From Nonomuraea sp. SYSU D8015 (lineage in GTDB: Bacteria; Actinomycetota; Actinomycetes; Streptosporangiales; Streptosporangiaceae): a stretch of 64,000 nt of DNA. A model generated the notes under the pieces. That model did not search any database and had not been told where the DNA came from. It saw only the letters and a program-made list of their open reading frames with translations. Positions 52,397-60,234 of this stretch are shown piece by piece. The stretch is taken from contig NZ_VJYI01000003.1 in assembly GCF_008065375.1 (NCBI RefSeq), positions 310,001 to 374,000 of the forward strand, read 5' to 3'. The first letter of the stretch is position 1. Each line of letters begins with the position of its first letter. Position numbers and translations under genes: made by a program.

Positions 52397-53167
52397 TCAG
52401 TCCTGCAGGGCCGCGCGCAGCTTGGCGAGCACGGCGCGCAGGATGCGCGAGACGTGCATCTGCGAGATGCCGAACTCGGCCGCGATCTCGGACTGCGTCA
52501 TGTTGCCGTAGAAGCGCATGAGCAGGATGTTCCGCTCCCGGTCCGGCAGCGCGTCGATGAGCGGCTTGACCGCGTACCTGCCCAGCATGTCGTCCAGCGA
52601 GTCGTCCTGGGCGGGAAGGAAGTCGCCCAGGTCGGCCGCGTCCTCCTCCCCGCCGACCGGGGCGTCCAGCGACAGCGTGTTGTACGCGGACGAGGCGTCC
52701 AGCGTGAGGAGCACGTCCTCCTCCGAGATGCCCATCTTGTCGGCCAGCTCCGCGACGGTCGGCGCGTGGCCGAGGGTCTGCGTGAGCTCGGCGGTGGCCT
52801 TGTTGAGCTCCAGGCGCCGCTCCTGGTAGACACGCGGCACTCTGATGGCCCAGGTTCGGTCACGGAAGTGGCGCTTGACCTCTCCCACCATCGTGATCAT
52901 CGCGTAGCCGCGGAACTCGTGCCCGAGCTCCGGGTCGAAACCGTTGATGGCCTTCATGAGGCCGACGTACGCGGCCTGGCGCAGGTCCTCCATGGGCTCG
53001 CCGCGGTAGTAGTAGCGGCGGGTGATCTCGTTGACCAGACCGGCGTACATTTCCACCAGGCGCTCGCGGATGCGGTCCCGCTGCAACTCCGTGGTCTCCG
53101 GCCGATTCAGCTCGGCCAGGAGCTGCTCGGCGGTCATTTCCTCAAGTGCGATCTCCAGGACTGCCAT
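52397..53167 (-). CDS. SigB/SigF-family RNA polymerase sigma factor
   Basis: 256 residues from ATG 53167 (GGAG 7 nt upstream). Region 2 (GEPMEDLRQAAYVGLMKAIN, FDPELGHEFRGYAMITMVGE), region 3 (LGHAPTVAELADKMGISEED) and region 4 (LPDRERNILLMRFYGNMTQS, IAAEFGISQMHVSRILRAVL) follow the SigF pattern. These factors direct stress, sporulation or oxidative responses and are usually held by anti-sigma and STAS proteins; a STAS gene lies 2.4 kb downstream, but not in the same unit. Confidence 0.93.
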   Translation of the reverse strand: MAVLEIALEEMTAEQLLAELNRPETTELQRDRIRERLVEMYAGLVNEITRRYYYRGEPMEDLRQAAYVGLMKAINGFDPELGHEFRGYAMITMVGEVKRHFRDRTWAIRVPRVYQERRLELNKATAELTQTLGHAPTVAELADKMGISEEDVLLTLDASSAYNTLSLDAPVGGEEDAADLGDFLPAQDDSLDDMLGRYAVKPLIDALPDRERNILLMRFYGNMTQSEIAAEFGISQMHVSRILRAVLAKLRAALQD

Positions 53168-53482
53168 CTCATACTCCGAGAGTAAGTCTGAGGCGCCCCT
53201 GCACATGGAAAAGCCCAGGCAGAGGCACGTCACGTTTTCGCGTGAGTCGAAGCCCTCTGCTGGACTTCGGGTCTGTGATTCCCCAAGAATCCCGATTTAT
53301 CACCATATTAGATCACGAAGAGATCACGGCCGCACGTCCCCGAGCACCGTCCCGCGGCCGCCGCGCGAGCGGCAGGGGGTGGACGGCGCTCCCCTGTCGG
53401 CGGAGAGTGGCGGGTGGACTCTCACCTCACGGCCGGCGCGGGCGCCACCGGTCTCCCGCGTCCCTGACACCGAGGAGGAAGT
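53168..53482. promoter_or_regulatory. Divergent control region between sigma factor and MetE-like genes
   Basis: No gene is supported in these 315 bp. From left to right: TCACG-N6-CGTGA (53230-53245), GATTC-N5-GAATC (53277-53291), an AT-rich core with TAATAT on the minus strand (53305-53310), and the direct repeat GATCACG at 53311 and 53322 (11-bp spacing). The right half is GC-rich and featureless apart from GAGGAGG before the next gene. Confidence 0.5.
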
Positions 53483-54604
53483 ATGCCCGCGAACCACCAC
53501 GCCGAGCACGTCGGGAGCCTGCTACGGCCACCCGAGCTGCTGCATGCCAGGGCGGCGCGCGATAGGGGCGAGCTGAGCGACGAGCAGCTGACGAAGCTGG
53601 AGGACGACGCGGTGCTGGCCGCGATCCAGCTCCAGCGCGAGGCCGGGATCGAGGTCTTCACGGACGGCGAGATGCGGCGGGCCACGTGGATGGCCGGGCT
53701 GCTGGAGTCGCTGGGCGGGGTGGTGCCCGTGGAGGCGCCCAGCTCGGCGTGGTTCCGTGACGACGGCACGATGGCGCCGCCCGACGAGACGGCGTTCCAG
53801 ATGGTGGCCGCGAAGGAGAAGCTCACCCAGAAGGCGCGCCTCACCGCCGTAGAGGCCGACTTCCTGGCCCGGCACGCGCCCGGCCAGTTCAAGATCACGA
53901 TGATGAGCTCCTCGATGGGGAACCTCCTGTGGCGGCCCGACATCAGCCAGGCCGCCTACCCCACGCCCGCCGACATGATGCGCGACCTCGTCGCGCTGCG
54001 GATCAAGGAGATCGAGGGCCTGCTGGACCTCGGGGTGAACTGGATCCAGCTGGACTCGCTGAGCTACAACTTCGTGATCGACCCGGACTTCCGCGCACGC
54101 ATCTTCGGGCCCGCCGCCCCGGACCCGGAGAGCCTCCTCGAGTCGACGGTCGCGATCGACGCCGAGCTGGTGCGCGCGACCAAGGCCATGAACCCGGAGG
54201 TCACGGTCGGCATGCACATCTGCAGGGGCAACAACCGCAGCGCGTGGATGTCCAAGGGCGGCTACGAGCCGATCGCCGAGCGGCTGTTCGGCGAGGTCCC
54301 GGTGGACCGGTTCCTGCTCGAGTACGACAGCGAGCGGGCCGGCGGCTTCGAACCGCTGCGCTTCGTCCCCCGGGGCACCACCGTCGTCCTCGGGCTGATC
54401 TCGTCCAAGACCCCGAACCTAGAGTCCCAGGACGAGCTGCGCCGCCGCATCGACGAGGCCGCCGCGTACGTGCCGCCGGAGAACCTCGCGATCAGCCCGC
54501 AGTGCGGCTTCGCCTCCACGGCCAGGGGCAACCTGCTCACCGTGGACGAGGAGCGGCGCAAGCTGGAGCTCGTCGTGGACACCGCGCAGAAGGTCTGGGG
54601 CTGA
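53483..54604 (+). CDS. Cobalamin-independent methionine synthase II-family (MetE C-terminal-like) protein
   Basis: 373 residues, a single MetE-like barrel without the N-terminal domain of full MetE. Starts AEHVGSLLRPPELLHARAAR; VFTDGEMRRATWM, QLDSLSYNFVID, GMHICRGNNRSAW (zinc ligands His and Cys) and ISPQCGFASTARGN (third Cys) are conserved. Members transfer methyl or alkyl groups from thioethers or vinyl compounds, or remain unassigned. Ribosome binding site GAGGAGGAAGT. The winged-helix gene at 54658 is convergent. Confidence 0.88.
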   Translation: MPANHHAEHVGSLLRPPELLHARAARDRGELSDEQLTKLEDDAVLAAIQLQREAGIEVFTDGEMRRATWMAGLLESLGGVVPVEAPSSAWFRDDGTMAPPDETAFQMVAAKEKLTQKARLTAVEADFLARHAPGQFKITMMSSSMGNLLWRPDISQAAYPTPADMMRDLVALRIKEIEGLLDLGVNWIQLDSLSYNFVIDPDFRARIFGPAAPDPESLLESTVAIDAELVRATKAMNPEVTVGMHICRGNNRSAWMSKGGYEPIAERLFGEVPVDRFLLEYDSERAGGFEPLRFVPRGTTVVLGLISSKTPNLESQDELRRRIDEAAAYVPPENLAISPQCGFASTARGNLLTVDEERRKLELVVDTAQKVWG

Positions 54605-54657
54605 GCGCGCGACCGGGGCCGCCGCCGCCGGCCACGCGGCTGTCGCGGCGGCCCCGG

Positions 54658-55008
54658 TCAGTGGGAGCTCGACTCCCGGTCGGAGCGGTCGAAGCGCTGT
54701 CGCCAGAGGTCGTGCTGCGTGAACATCTCGATGAGGAGGCGGACGGGCACGTTGGCCTCGGTCGGGTAGCGGAAGCTCCGGTCGAGGTTGAGGCTGTAGC
54801 GGTTGCGCCGGCCCACGCGCTCGCGCGTCACGTAGCCGCCCGCGTGCAGGTCGGACACGATGCCCTGCACGGCCCGCTCGGTGATGCCGATGTCGGCGGC
54901 GATGTCGCGCAGCCGCGCCTCGGGATCACGGGCGATCTCCATCAGGACCCTGGCATGGTGAGTGAGGAAGGTCCAGGAGGAGGAAGGACGATCCTCGTTG
55001 CTGCTCAT
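54658..55008 (-). CDS. Winged-helix transcriptional regulator (ArsR/MarR-like)
   Basis: 116 residues. LTHHARVLMEIARDPEARLR, DIAADIGITERAVQGIVSDL and YVTRERVGRRNRYSLNLD form a winged HTH; the C-terminal 30 residues are a short helix without a sensing domain or metal ligands. Often found as small one-domain regulators in actinobacteria. Convergent with the MetE-like gene and divergent from the small protein at 55257. Confidence 0.85.
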   Translation of the reverse strand: MSSNEDRPSSSWTFLTHHARVLMEIARDPEARLRDIAADIGITERAVQGIVSDLHAGGYVTRERVGRRNRYSLNLDRSFRYPTEANVPVRLLIEMFTQHDLWRQRFDRSDRESSSH

Positions 55009-55256
55009 CGAAATCTCACGCTCCTGGCTCTGGCAGGACCTCAGCCCTCCCATCGAGACATGAGGCTCTTCGCCAGAAGATTTTATAGCGAACTCTTCTT
55101 CTGGTATCCGGCCTGCAGATTGATGTTCCCCAGGCTCCGGCTGATCGATACGCGCCGGCGCTGATGTTTCCGTGCCCGAAGCCGGGTATGACCTTGTTCC
55201 GGAATCGTGCGGCCCTCGTCGCCGACGAGATCGTCAAGGGCAGAAGGGAGATCCAC

Positions 55257-55535
55257 ATGGAACAGCCGGGTATCGACGGCCGACGGACCGGTGTGGGCAC
55301 CGGACATGTCTCCTGCACCCCGGCTCCGGCCGCCCAGCTCTTCGAGATCGCCGTACTGGACTCCACCGGCGAGGACGGGCAGGGGAGCTGGCACACGGTG
55401 GGCTGGGGCGTCGATCGGATGCACGCCGACAGCATCGCCGAGTCCATCGTCACCCGTCCGAGCAGCCCGTACGACGCGGCCCGGATCCGGCACAACGGCC
55501 ACCTCGTCGGCGAGCACCGCCGCCCGCCCGAGTGA
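55257..55535 (+). CDS. Small hypothetical protein
   Basis: 92 residues from ATG 55257 with AGAAGGGAG 6 nt upstream. Contains AQLFEIAVLDSTGEDGQGSW and VDRMHADSIAESIVTRPSSP; no membrane or export signal. The DGQGSWHTVGWGVDRMHADS stretch resembles small actinobacterial proteins of unknown role that accompany winged-helix regulators. Convergent with the STAS gene, 7 nt apart. Confidence 0.6.
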   Translation: MEQPGIDGRRTGVGTGHVSCTPAPAAQLFEIAVLDSTGEDGQGSWHTVGWGVDRMHADSIAESIVTRPSSPYDAARIRHNGHLVGEHRRPPE

Positions 55536-55542
55536 GTCTCCC

Positions 55543-56025
55543 TCACCGCCTGGGCCCGTCGAACGACGGCAGCTGCATGAGCCGCAGCAGACGGCCCATC
55601 TGGTGCGGGACGTTCCTGACGCGGGCGCCGTCCTTGCCGATGAACGCCACCAGCGCCCTGGTCCCCGTGACGTCGATGAAGGTCACCCGGCCGACGTCGA
55701 CGACGAGGCGGTCGCCGATCCCCCGGGCCTGCTCCAGCACGCGGACCAGCTCGGCGCTGTTGGAGTGGTCGACCTCGCCGGCGACCCGCACCAGCGCGAG
55801 GCCCGACAGCACGGTGCAGGTGACGCTCACGAGGTTGTCGGCGTACAGCACCTGTTCGCCGACGGCCCGCGTCGCACCGGAACCGTCGCGTCCCTCCTCA
55901 GGGACCGTCCCCTCCATGGCCTTTTCTCCCGCCTCTCCGGAGGAATAGCGCATGTCCAGCCGACTCGAGGGGCGCCGCCGGCCTGGGGCGGCATGCGCCC
56001 GGACCGGGTGCTGCGCAAGCGACAT
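55543..56025 (-). CDS. STAS-domain anti-sigma-factor antagonist-like protein
   Basis: 160 residues from ATG 56025 (GGGAGG, 5 nt). A 60-residue disordered N-terminal extension is followed by STAS (SGLALVRVAGEVDHSNSAEL, RLVVDVGRVTFIDVTGTRAL). The position of the phosphoserine in BldG/SpoIIAA-type antagonists (D-S/T-G) is DVTGTRAL here, so regulation by a kinase is possible through Thr. May act in the network of the SigF-type sigma factor. Confidence 0.85.
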   Translation of the reverse strand: MSLAQHPVRAHAAPGRRRPSSRLDMRYSSGEAGEKAMEGTVPEEGRDGSGATRAVGEQVLYADNLVSVTCTVLSGLALVRVAGEVDHSNSAELVRVLEQARGIGDRLVVDVGRVTFIDVTGTRALVAFIGKDGARVRNVPHQMGRLLRLMQLPSFDGPRR

Positions 56026-56244
56026 CGCAGCCTCCCTGTCTGCCACGTAAGGATCGGACCAAAGCTCTCTACAGCCACCGTAACTTACGATAAAGAATAC
56101 CGGAATAACCTTTCCGTAGAAAATTTTCGCCTGTGAGGCCTTCGATCGGGATCCGTGGAACGGCGGGAGCCCCCGAGCAGATGAACAGGGTGGTCGGTGC
56201 TGTCCGACGAACCCCGGCAGACGGCGGCAGGAGGAGCCCACGAC

Positions 56245-58152
56245 ATGACGGACTCGCAGGCAACCCATCCCCTCGACCGGCTCACCGCCGGCGAGATCCG
56301 GCACAACCGCTCCGTCCTGGCCCAGGCGGGCCTGGTGGGGCCGGACACCCGGTTCCCGCTCGTCCAGTTGCACGAGCCGCCCAAGAGCGAGGTCCTGGCC
56401 TTCACCGGCGACGCCGCGCCGGAGCGGCAGGTCTTCAGCGTGCTGCTCGACACCGCGACCGGCGCCTGCGCGGAGGCCGTCGTCTCCCTCACCCAGGACA
56501 AGCTGGTGCGCCGGCGTGACCTCGACCCGGCGGCCGAGGGCCAGCCGCCCATCATGATCGAGGAGTACGCCCTCGTCGACGCCGTCGTCAAGGCCGACCC
56601 GGCGTGGCGGGCGGCGATGGCCCGGCGCGGCGTCACGGACCTGGAGCTGGCCTGCCCCTGCCCGCTGTCGGCCGGCGACTTCGACCTGCCCGGCGAGCGG
56701 GGCCGCCGCCTGCTGCGGGTGCTCACGTTCGTCAAGCACCGCCCCGAGGACCACCCGTGGGCTCACCCGGTGGACGGCCTCGTCGCGTACGTCGACCTGA
56801 TCGAGCGGCGGGTCGTCGAACTCCTCGACCACCGGCTCGCGCCCGTGCCGCAGGAGGAGGGCAACTTCGACGACGAGAGCTTCACCGGCCCGGCGCGCAC
56901 CACGCTCAAGCCCCTCGAGATCACCCAGCCGGAGGGGCCGAGCTTCACCGTCGAGGGCGACGTGGTGGAGTGGGAGAACTGGCGGCTGCGGCTCGGCTTC
57001 GATCCGCGCGAGGGCCTGGTGCTGCACCAGGTGACGTTCCGCGACGGCGACCGCGAGCGCCCGATTCTCTACCGGGCCTCGATCGCCGAGATGGTGGTGC
57101 CGTACGCCGACCCCGCACCCGCCCGGTTCTGGCAGAACTACTTCGACGCCGGCGAGTACTCCCTCGGCAAGATGGCCAACTCGCTGGTCCTGGGCTGCGA
57201 CTGCCTCGGCGAGATCACCTACCTCGACGCGGTCCTCGCCGACGACCACGGCGAGCCGTACACGATCGAGAACGCCATCTGCCTGCACGAGGAGGACCAG
57301 GGCGTGCTGTGGAAGCACAGCGACCTGTTCACGGGATCGGCCGAGACCCGCCGCTCGCGCCGCCTCGTCGTGTCGTACTTCGCCACCGTGGGCAACTACG
57401 ACTACGGCTTCTACTGGCACCTCTACCTGGACGGCGGCATCCGGTTCGAGTGCAAGTCGACGGGCGTGCTGTTCACCTCGGCGTACGAGGACGGCCGGTA
57501 CGCGAGCGAGGTCGCGCCCGGCCTCGGCGCCCCGTTACACCAGCACCTGTTCTGCGCCCGGCTGGACATGATGGTCGACGGGGTGACGAACGCCGTGGAC
57601 GAGGTCGAGCTCGCCCGGGTGGGGCCGGGTGAGGGCAATCCGTACGGCAACGCCTTCACCACGACGGCGACGCGGCTGCGTACCGAGGCGGAGGCCGCCC
57701 GCCTGGCCGCGCCCGCGTCGGGGCGCTCCTGGCAGGTCAGCAACCCGGCGGTGGCCAACCGGCTGGGCCGGCCCGTGGCGTACGCGCTGGTCCCGCAGGG
57801 GCGGCCGACGCTGCTCGCGGACGGGAGCTCGTCGATCGCGCGCCGCGCCGCGTTCGCCACCAAGCATCTGTGGGTGACCAGGTACGACCCCGCCGAGCGT
57901 TACCCGGCCGGCGACTACGTCAACCAGAGCCGGGGGCAGGACGGGCTGCCGGCGTGGGTGGCGCGGGATCGCGACCTGGACGGCGCGGACGTGGTGTTGT
58001 GGCACACGTTCGGGATCACGCACGTGCCCCGCCCTGAGGACTGGCCGGTCATGCCGGCCGAGAGCTGCGGCTTCACCCTCCGGCCGGTCGGCTTCTTCGA
58101 CCGGAACCCGGCCCTGGACCTGCCGAAGCCGGGCGGCCGCCACTGCGGCTGA
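56245..58152 (+). CDS. Copper amine oxidase (primary-amine oxidase, TPQ)
   Basis: 635 residues, normal length, from ATG 56245 with GGCAGGAGGAG upstream. The topaquinone precursor is Y385 in VGNYDYGFYWH, the catalytic base D301 in YFDAGEYSLGK, and the copper ligands H432, H434 (APLHQHLF) and H593 (FGITHVPRPEDWPVM). No signal peptide, so cytoplasmic. Oxidises primary amines such as tyramine, phenethylamine or histamine to aldehydes with release of ammonia and peroxide. Followed by a convergent MHS transporter; one TTA codon at 57535. Confidence 0.94.
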   Translation: MTDSQATHPLDRLTAGEIRHNRSVLAQAGLVGPDTRFPLVQLHEPPKSEVLAFTGDAAPERQVFSVLLDTATGACAEAVVSLTQDKLVRRRDLDPAAEGQPPIMIEEYALVDAVVKADPAWRAAMARRGVTDLELACPCPLSAGDFDLPGERGRRLLRVLTFVKHRPEDHPWAHPVDGLVAYVDLIERRVVELLDHRLAPVPQEEGNFDDESFTGPARTTLKPLEITQPEGPSFTVEGDVVEWENWRLRLGFDPREGLVLHQVTFRDGDRERPILYRASIAEMVVPYADPAPARFWQNYFDAGEYSLGKMANSLVLGCDCLGEITYLDAVLADDHGEPYTIENAICLHEEDQGVLWKHSDLFTGSAETRRSRRLVVSYFATVGNYDYGFYWHLYLDGGIRFECKSTGVLFTSAYEDGRYASEVAPGLGAPLHQHLFCARLDMMVDGVTNAVDEVELARVGPGEGNPYGNAFTTTATRLRTEAEAARLAAPASGRSWQVSNPAVANRLGRPVAYALVPQGRPTLLADGSSSIARRAAFATKHLWVTRYDPAERYPAGDYVNQSRGQDGLPAWVARDRDLDGADVVLWHTFGITHVPRPEDWPVMPAESCGFTLRPVGFFDRNPALDLPKPGGRHCG

Positions 58153-58181
58153 GCCGGCGGCCGGGCGCCTCGACGATCCGC

Positions 58182-59513
58182 TCAGCTCGCCGAGGGCTGC
58201 GGCTCGTCGTACTCGACGGCGTAGTCGTGCTGCGAGCGGTCCTTCAGCGCGAACGCCGCCACCACGCTGATCAACGCGCAGATGGCCATGTAGACGGCGA
58301 TGGCGAACGAGCTCTGGTACGTCGCGTACAGCCAGACCGCGATCAGCGGTGCGGGCCCGCCCGCCGTGACGGACGCCAGCTGATAGCCGAGCGAGGCCCC
58401 GCTGTAGCGCAGCCGCCCGGTGAAGCTCTCGGCGATGAACGTGGCCTGCGGGCCGTACTGGATGTCGTGGATCGGCGCGGCCAGCACGATGGCCAGGAAG
58501 ACCAGCGACGGCACCCGCGTGTCCAGCAGCGGCCAGTAGATGAAGGACCAGACGACCATGGCGGCGGCGCCCACGATGTACAGGCGTCTGCGGCCCACGA
58601 CGTCGGAGATGTAGCCCCAGAACGGCACGGTGAAGAGGGAGACGACGCCGGCCACGATGACGTACGTGTAGACGTCGGAGGGCGCGAAGCCCAGCGTCTT
58701 GGTGGCGTAGGTCAGGATGAAGACGGTGAAGACGTAGAACGGCGCCTGCTGCCCGGTGCGCAGCAGCGCGCTCAGCACGATCTCCCGCCAGTTCCTGACG
58801 ATGACCTCGCGTACGGGGACGCGCTCGACCTTGTTCTCCATGAGGACCTTGGTGAAGACCGGGGTCTCCAGGATGCCGAGCCTGATGTAGAGGCCGACGC
58901 CGGCCATCACGATGCTGAGCAGGAACGGGATGCGCCAGCCCCAGTAGGGGTCCACCGGCTGGAACACCTGCAGCGCCAGATAGCCGAGCACCAGGCCGAC
59001 CGGCACCCCGAACTGCGGCCAGCTGCCGAGGAACCCGCGCCGCCCGCCGCGCGACTTGCCCCACTCGGTGGCGAGCAGGACGGACCCGCCCCATTCGCCG
59101 CCGACGCTGATGCCCTGGAGCAGGCGCAGGACGGTGAGCAGGATGCCGCCCCAGATGCCGATCTGGTCGTACGTCGGCACCAGGCCCACCAGCGCCGTGG
59201 CGACGCCCATGGTCAGGAGCGTGATGATCAGGGTGGCCTTGCGGCCGATGCGGTCGCCGTAGTGGCCGAAGATCGCCGCGCCGATCGGGCGGGCGGCGAA
59301 ACCGCCGAAGTACGTGCCGAGCGCCAGCAGCAGGCCCGTGGTCGGGTCACTCGTCGGGAAGAACAGCTCCGCGAAGATCGTGCTGGCGGCGAAGCCGTAG
59401 AGGAAGAAGTCGTACCATTCGATCGAGGTGCCCACGGCCGAGGCGATGACCGCCCGGACCAGCTGCCGTCTCTTCTGCTGACCTGTCGCGTCGAGCGCCC
59501 GTTCCTCAACCAT
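58182..59513 (-). CDS. MHS-family MFS transporter (organic acid/proline-betaine type)
   Basis: 443 residues, 12 hydrophobic segments. RAVIASAVGTSIEWYDFFLY, ARPIGAAIFGHYGDRIGRKA (motif A) and LQGISVGGEWGGSVLLATEW define the metabolite:proton symporter family that carries shikimate, alpha-ketoglutarate, citrate or betaine. Convergent with the amine oxidase (29-nt gap); a shared role is possible but not shown. Confidence 0.92.
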   Translation of the reverse strand: MVEERALDATGQQKRRQLVRAVIASAVGTSIEWYDFFLYGFAASTIFAELFFPTSDPTTGLLLALGTYFGGFAARPIGAAIFGHYGDRIGRKATLIITLLTMGVATALVGLVPTYDQIGIWGGILLTVLRLLQGISVGGEWGGSVLLATEWGKSRGGRRGFLGSWPQFGVPVGLVLGYLALQVFQPVDPYWGWRIPFLLSIVMAGVGLYIRLGILETPVFTKVLMENKVERVPVREVIVRNWREIVLSALLRTGQQAPFYVFTVFILTYATKTLGFAPSDVYTYVIVAGVVSLFTVPFWGYISDVVGRRRLYIVGAAAMVVWSFIYWPLLDTRVPSLVFLAIVLAAPIHDIQYGPQATFIAESFTGRLRYSGASLGYQLASVTAGGPAPLIAVWLYATYQSSFAIAVYMAICALISVVAAFALKDRSQHDYAVEYDEPQPSAS

Positions 59514-59644
59514 CTACCGCTCCTCCGGTAGGGTCCCGCTTCGCTCGTGACGCTACATGAACTCTTGGTAGTGGTCACTGGGTTCAGCCTGGTGTTCAGG
59601 GGTAGCCATGGGGCGACGAGGGGTGCCGAGAGGAGGGCATAGCG

Positions 59645-60229
59645 ATGCGTCCCATCGCCTCTGCCGTGATCGCCGCGGTCCTGGCGGCCGCCGCCGCAGG
59701 TTGCGCGCTCGCGGGGTTCGACACGACCGCGCAGGACGTGCCCCAGAACGAAGGGGCCAACGCCGACGTGGGGAGGGTGAAGGTCCGCAACGTCTTCCTC
59801 CTCGGCGGCACGGATCCGGCCTCGCCCGCCCCGGAGCAGACGCTGTACGGGGTGCTGATCAACGACGGCCGGGAGCCGGTGCGGCTGGAGCGGATCACCG
59901 TTGAGGGCGGCGGGTCGGTGCAGCTCCCCGGTCCCGTCACCGTGCCTCCCAACCAGCCCGTCGGCGTCGGCGAGCAGCCCCTCGGCACGGTGCGGGTGAC
60001 CGGCGTGCGCGGCACCACCGTGCCGATGACCTTCGTCTTCAGCGGCGCCGAGCCCCTCCGCCTGAACGTCCCGATCAAGGAGCGGACCGGCCAGTACGCG
60101 ACCATCAGCCCCTCTCCGCCCGGCTCGCCCTCCCCCACCGCCCCGGGCACCGCGCCGGCGAGCCCGTCACCGACCCCGACGCAGCCCGGGACACCGAGCC
60201 CGTCACCGAGCCCGTCGCCCACCTCCTGA
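59645..60229 (+). CDS. Secreted lipoprotein (copper-chaperone-like fold, Pro/Ser-rich tail)
   Basis: 194 residues. Lipobox AAAAAGC at residues 14-20 puts the lipid on C20. A beta-rich domain (LYGVLINDGREPVRLERITV, GEQPLGTVRVTG) resembles PCu(A)C-type or DUF461 lipoproteins but lacks their copper-binding methionines and histidines. The last 40 residues are PSPSPTPT-rich wall-spanning sequence. AGGAGGG ribosome binding site. Ends 5 nt from the convergent kinase gene. Confidence 0.85.
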   Translation: MRPIASAVIAAVLAAAAAGCALAGFDTTAQDVPQNEGANADVGRVKVRNVFLLGGTDPASPAPEQTLYGVLINDGREPVRLERITVEGGGSVQLPGPVTVPPNQPVGVGEQPLGTVRVTGVRGTTVPMTFVFSGAEPLRLNVPIKERTGQYATISPSPPGSPSPTAPGTAPASPSPTPTQPGTPSPSPSPSPTS

Positions 60230-60234
60230 CCGGA

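Noticed and set aside
56026..57420. Upstream extension of the STAS frame on the minus strand
   Set aside because: It is antisense to the copper amine oxidase and lacks any motif; ATG 56025 has a good ribosome binding site.
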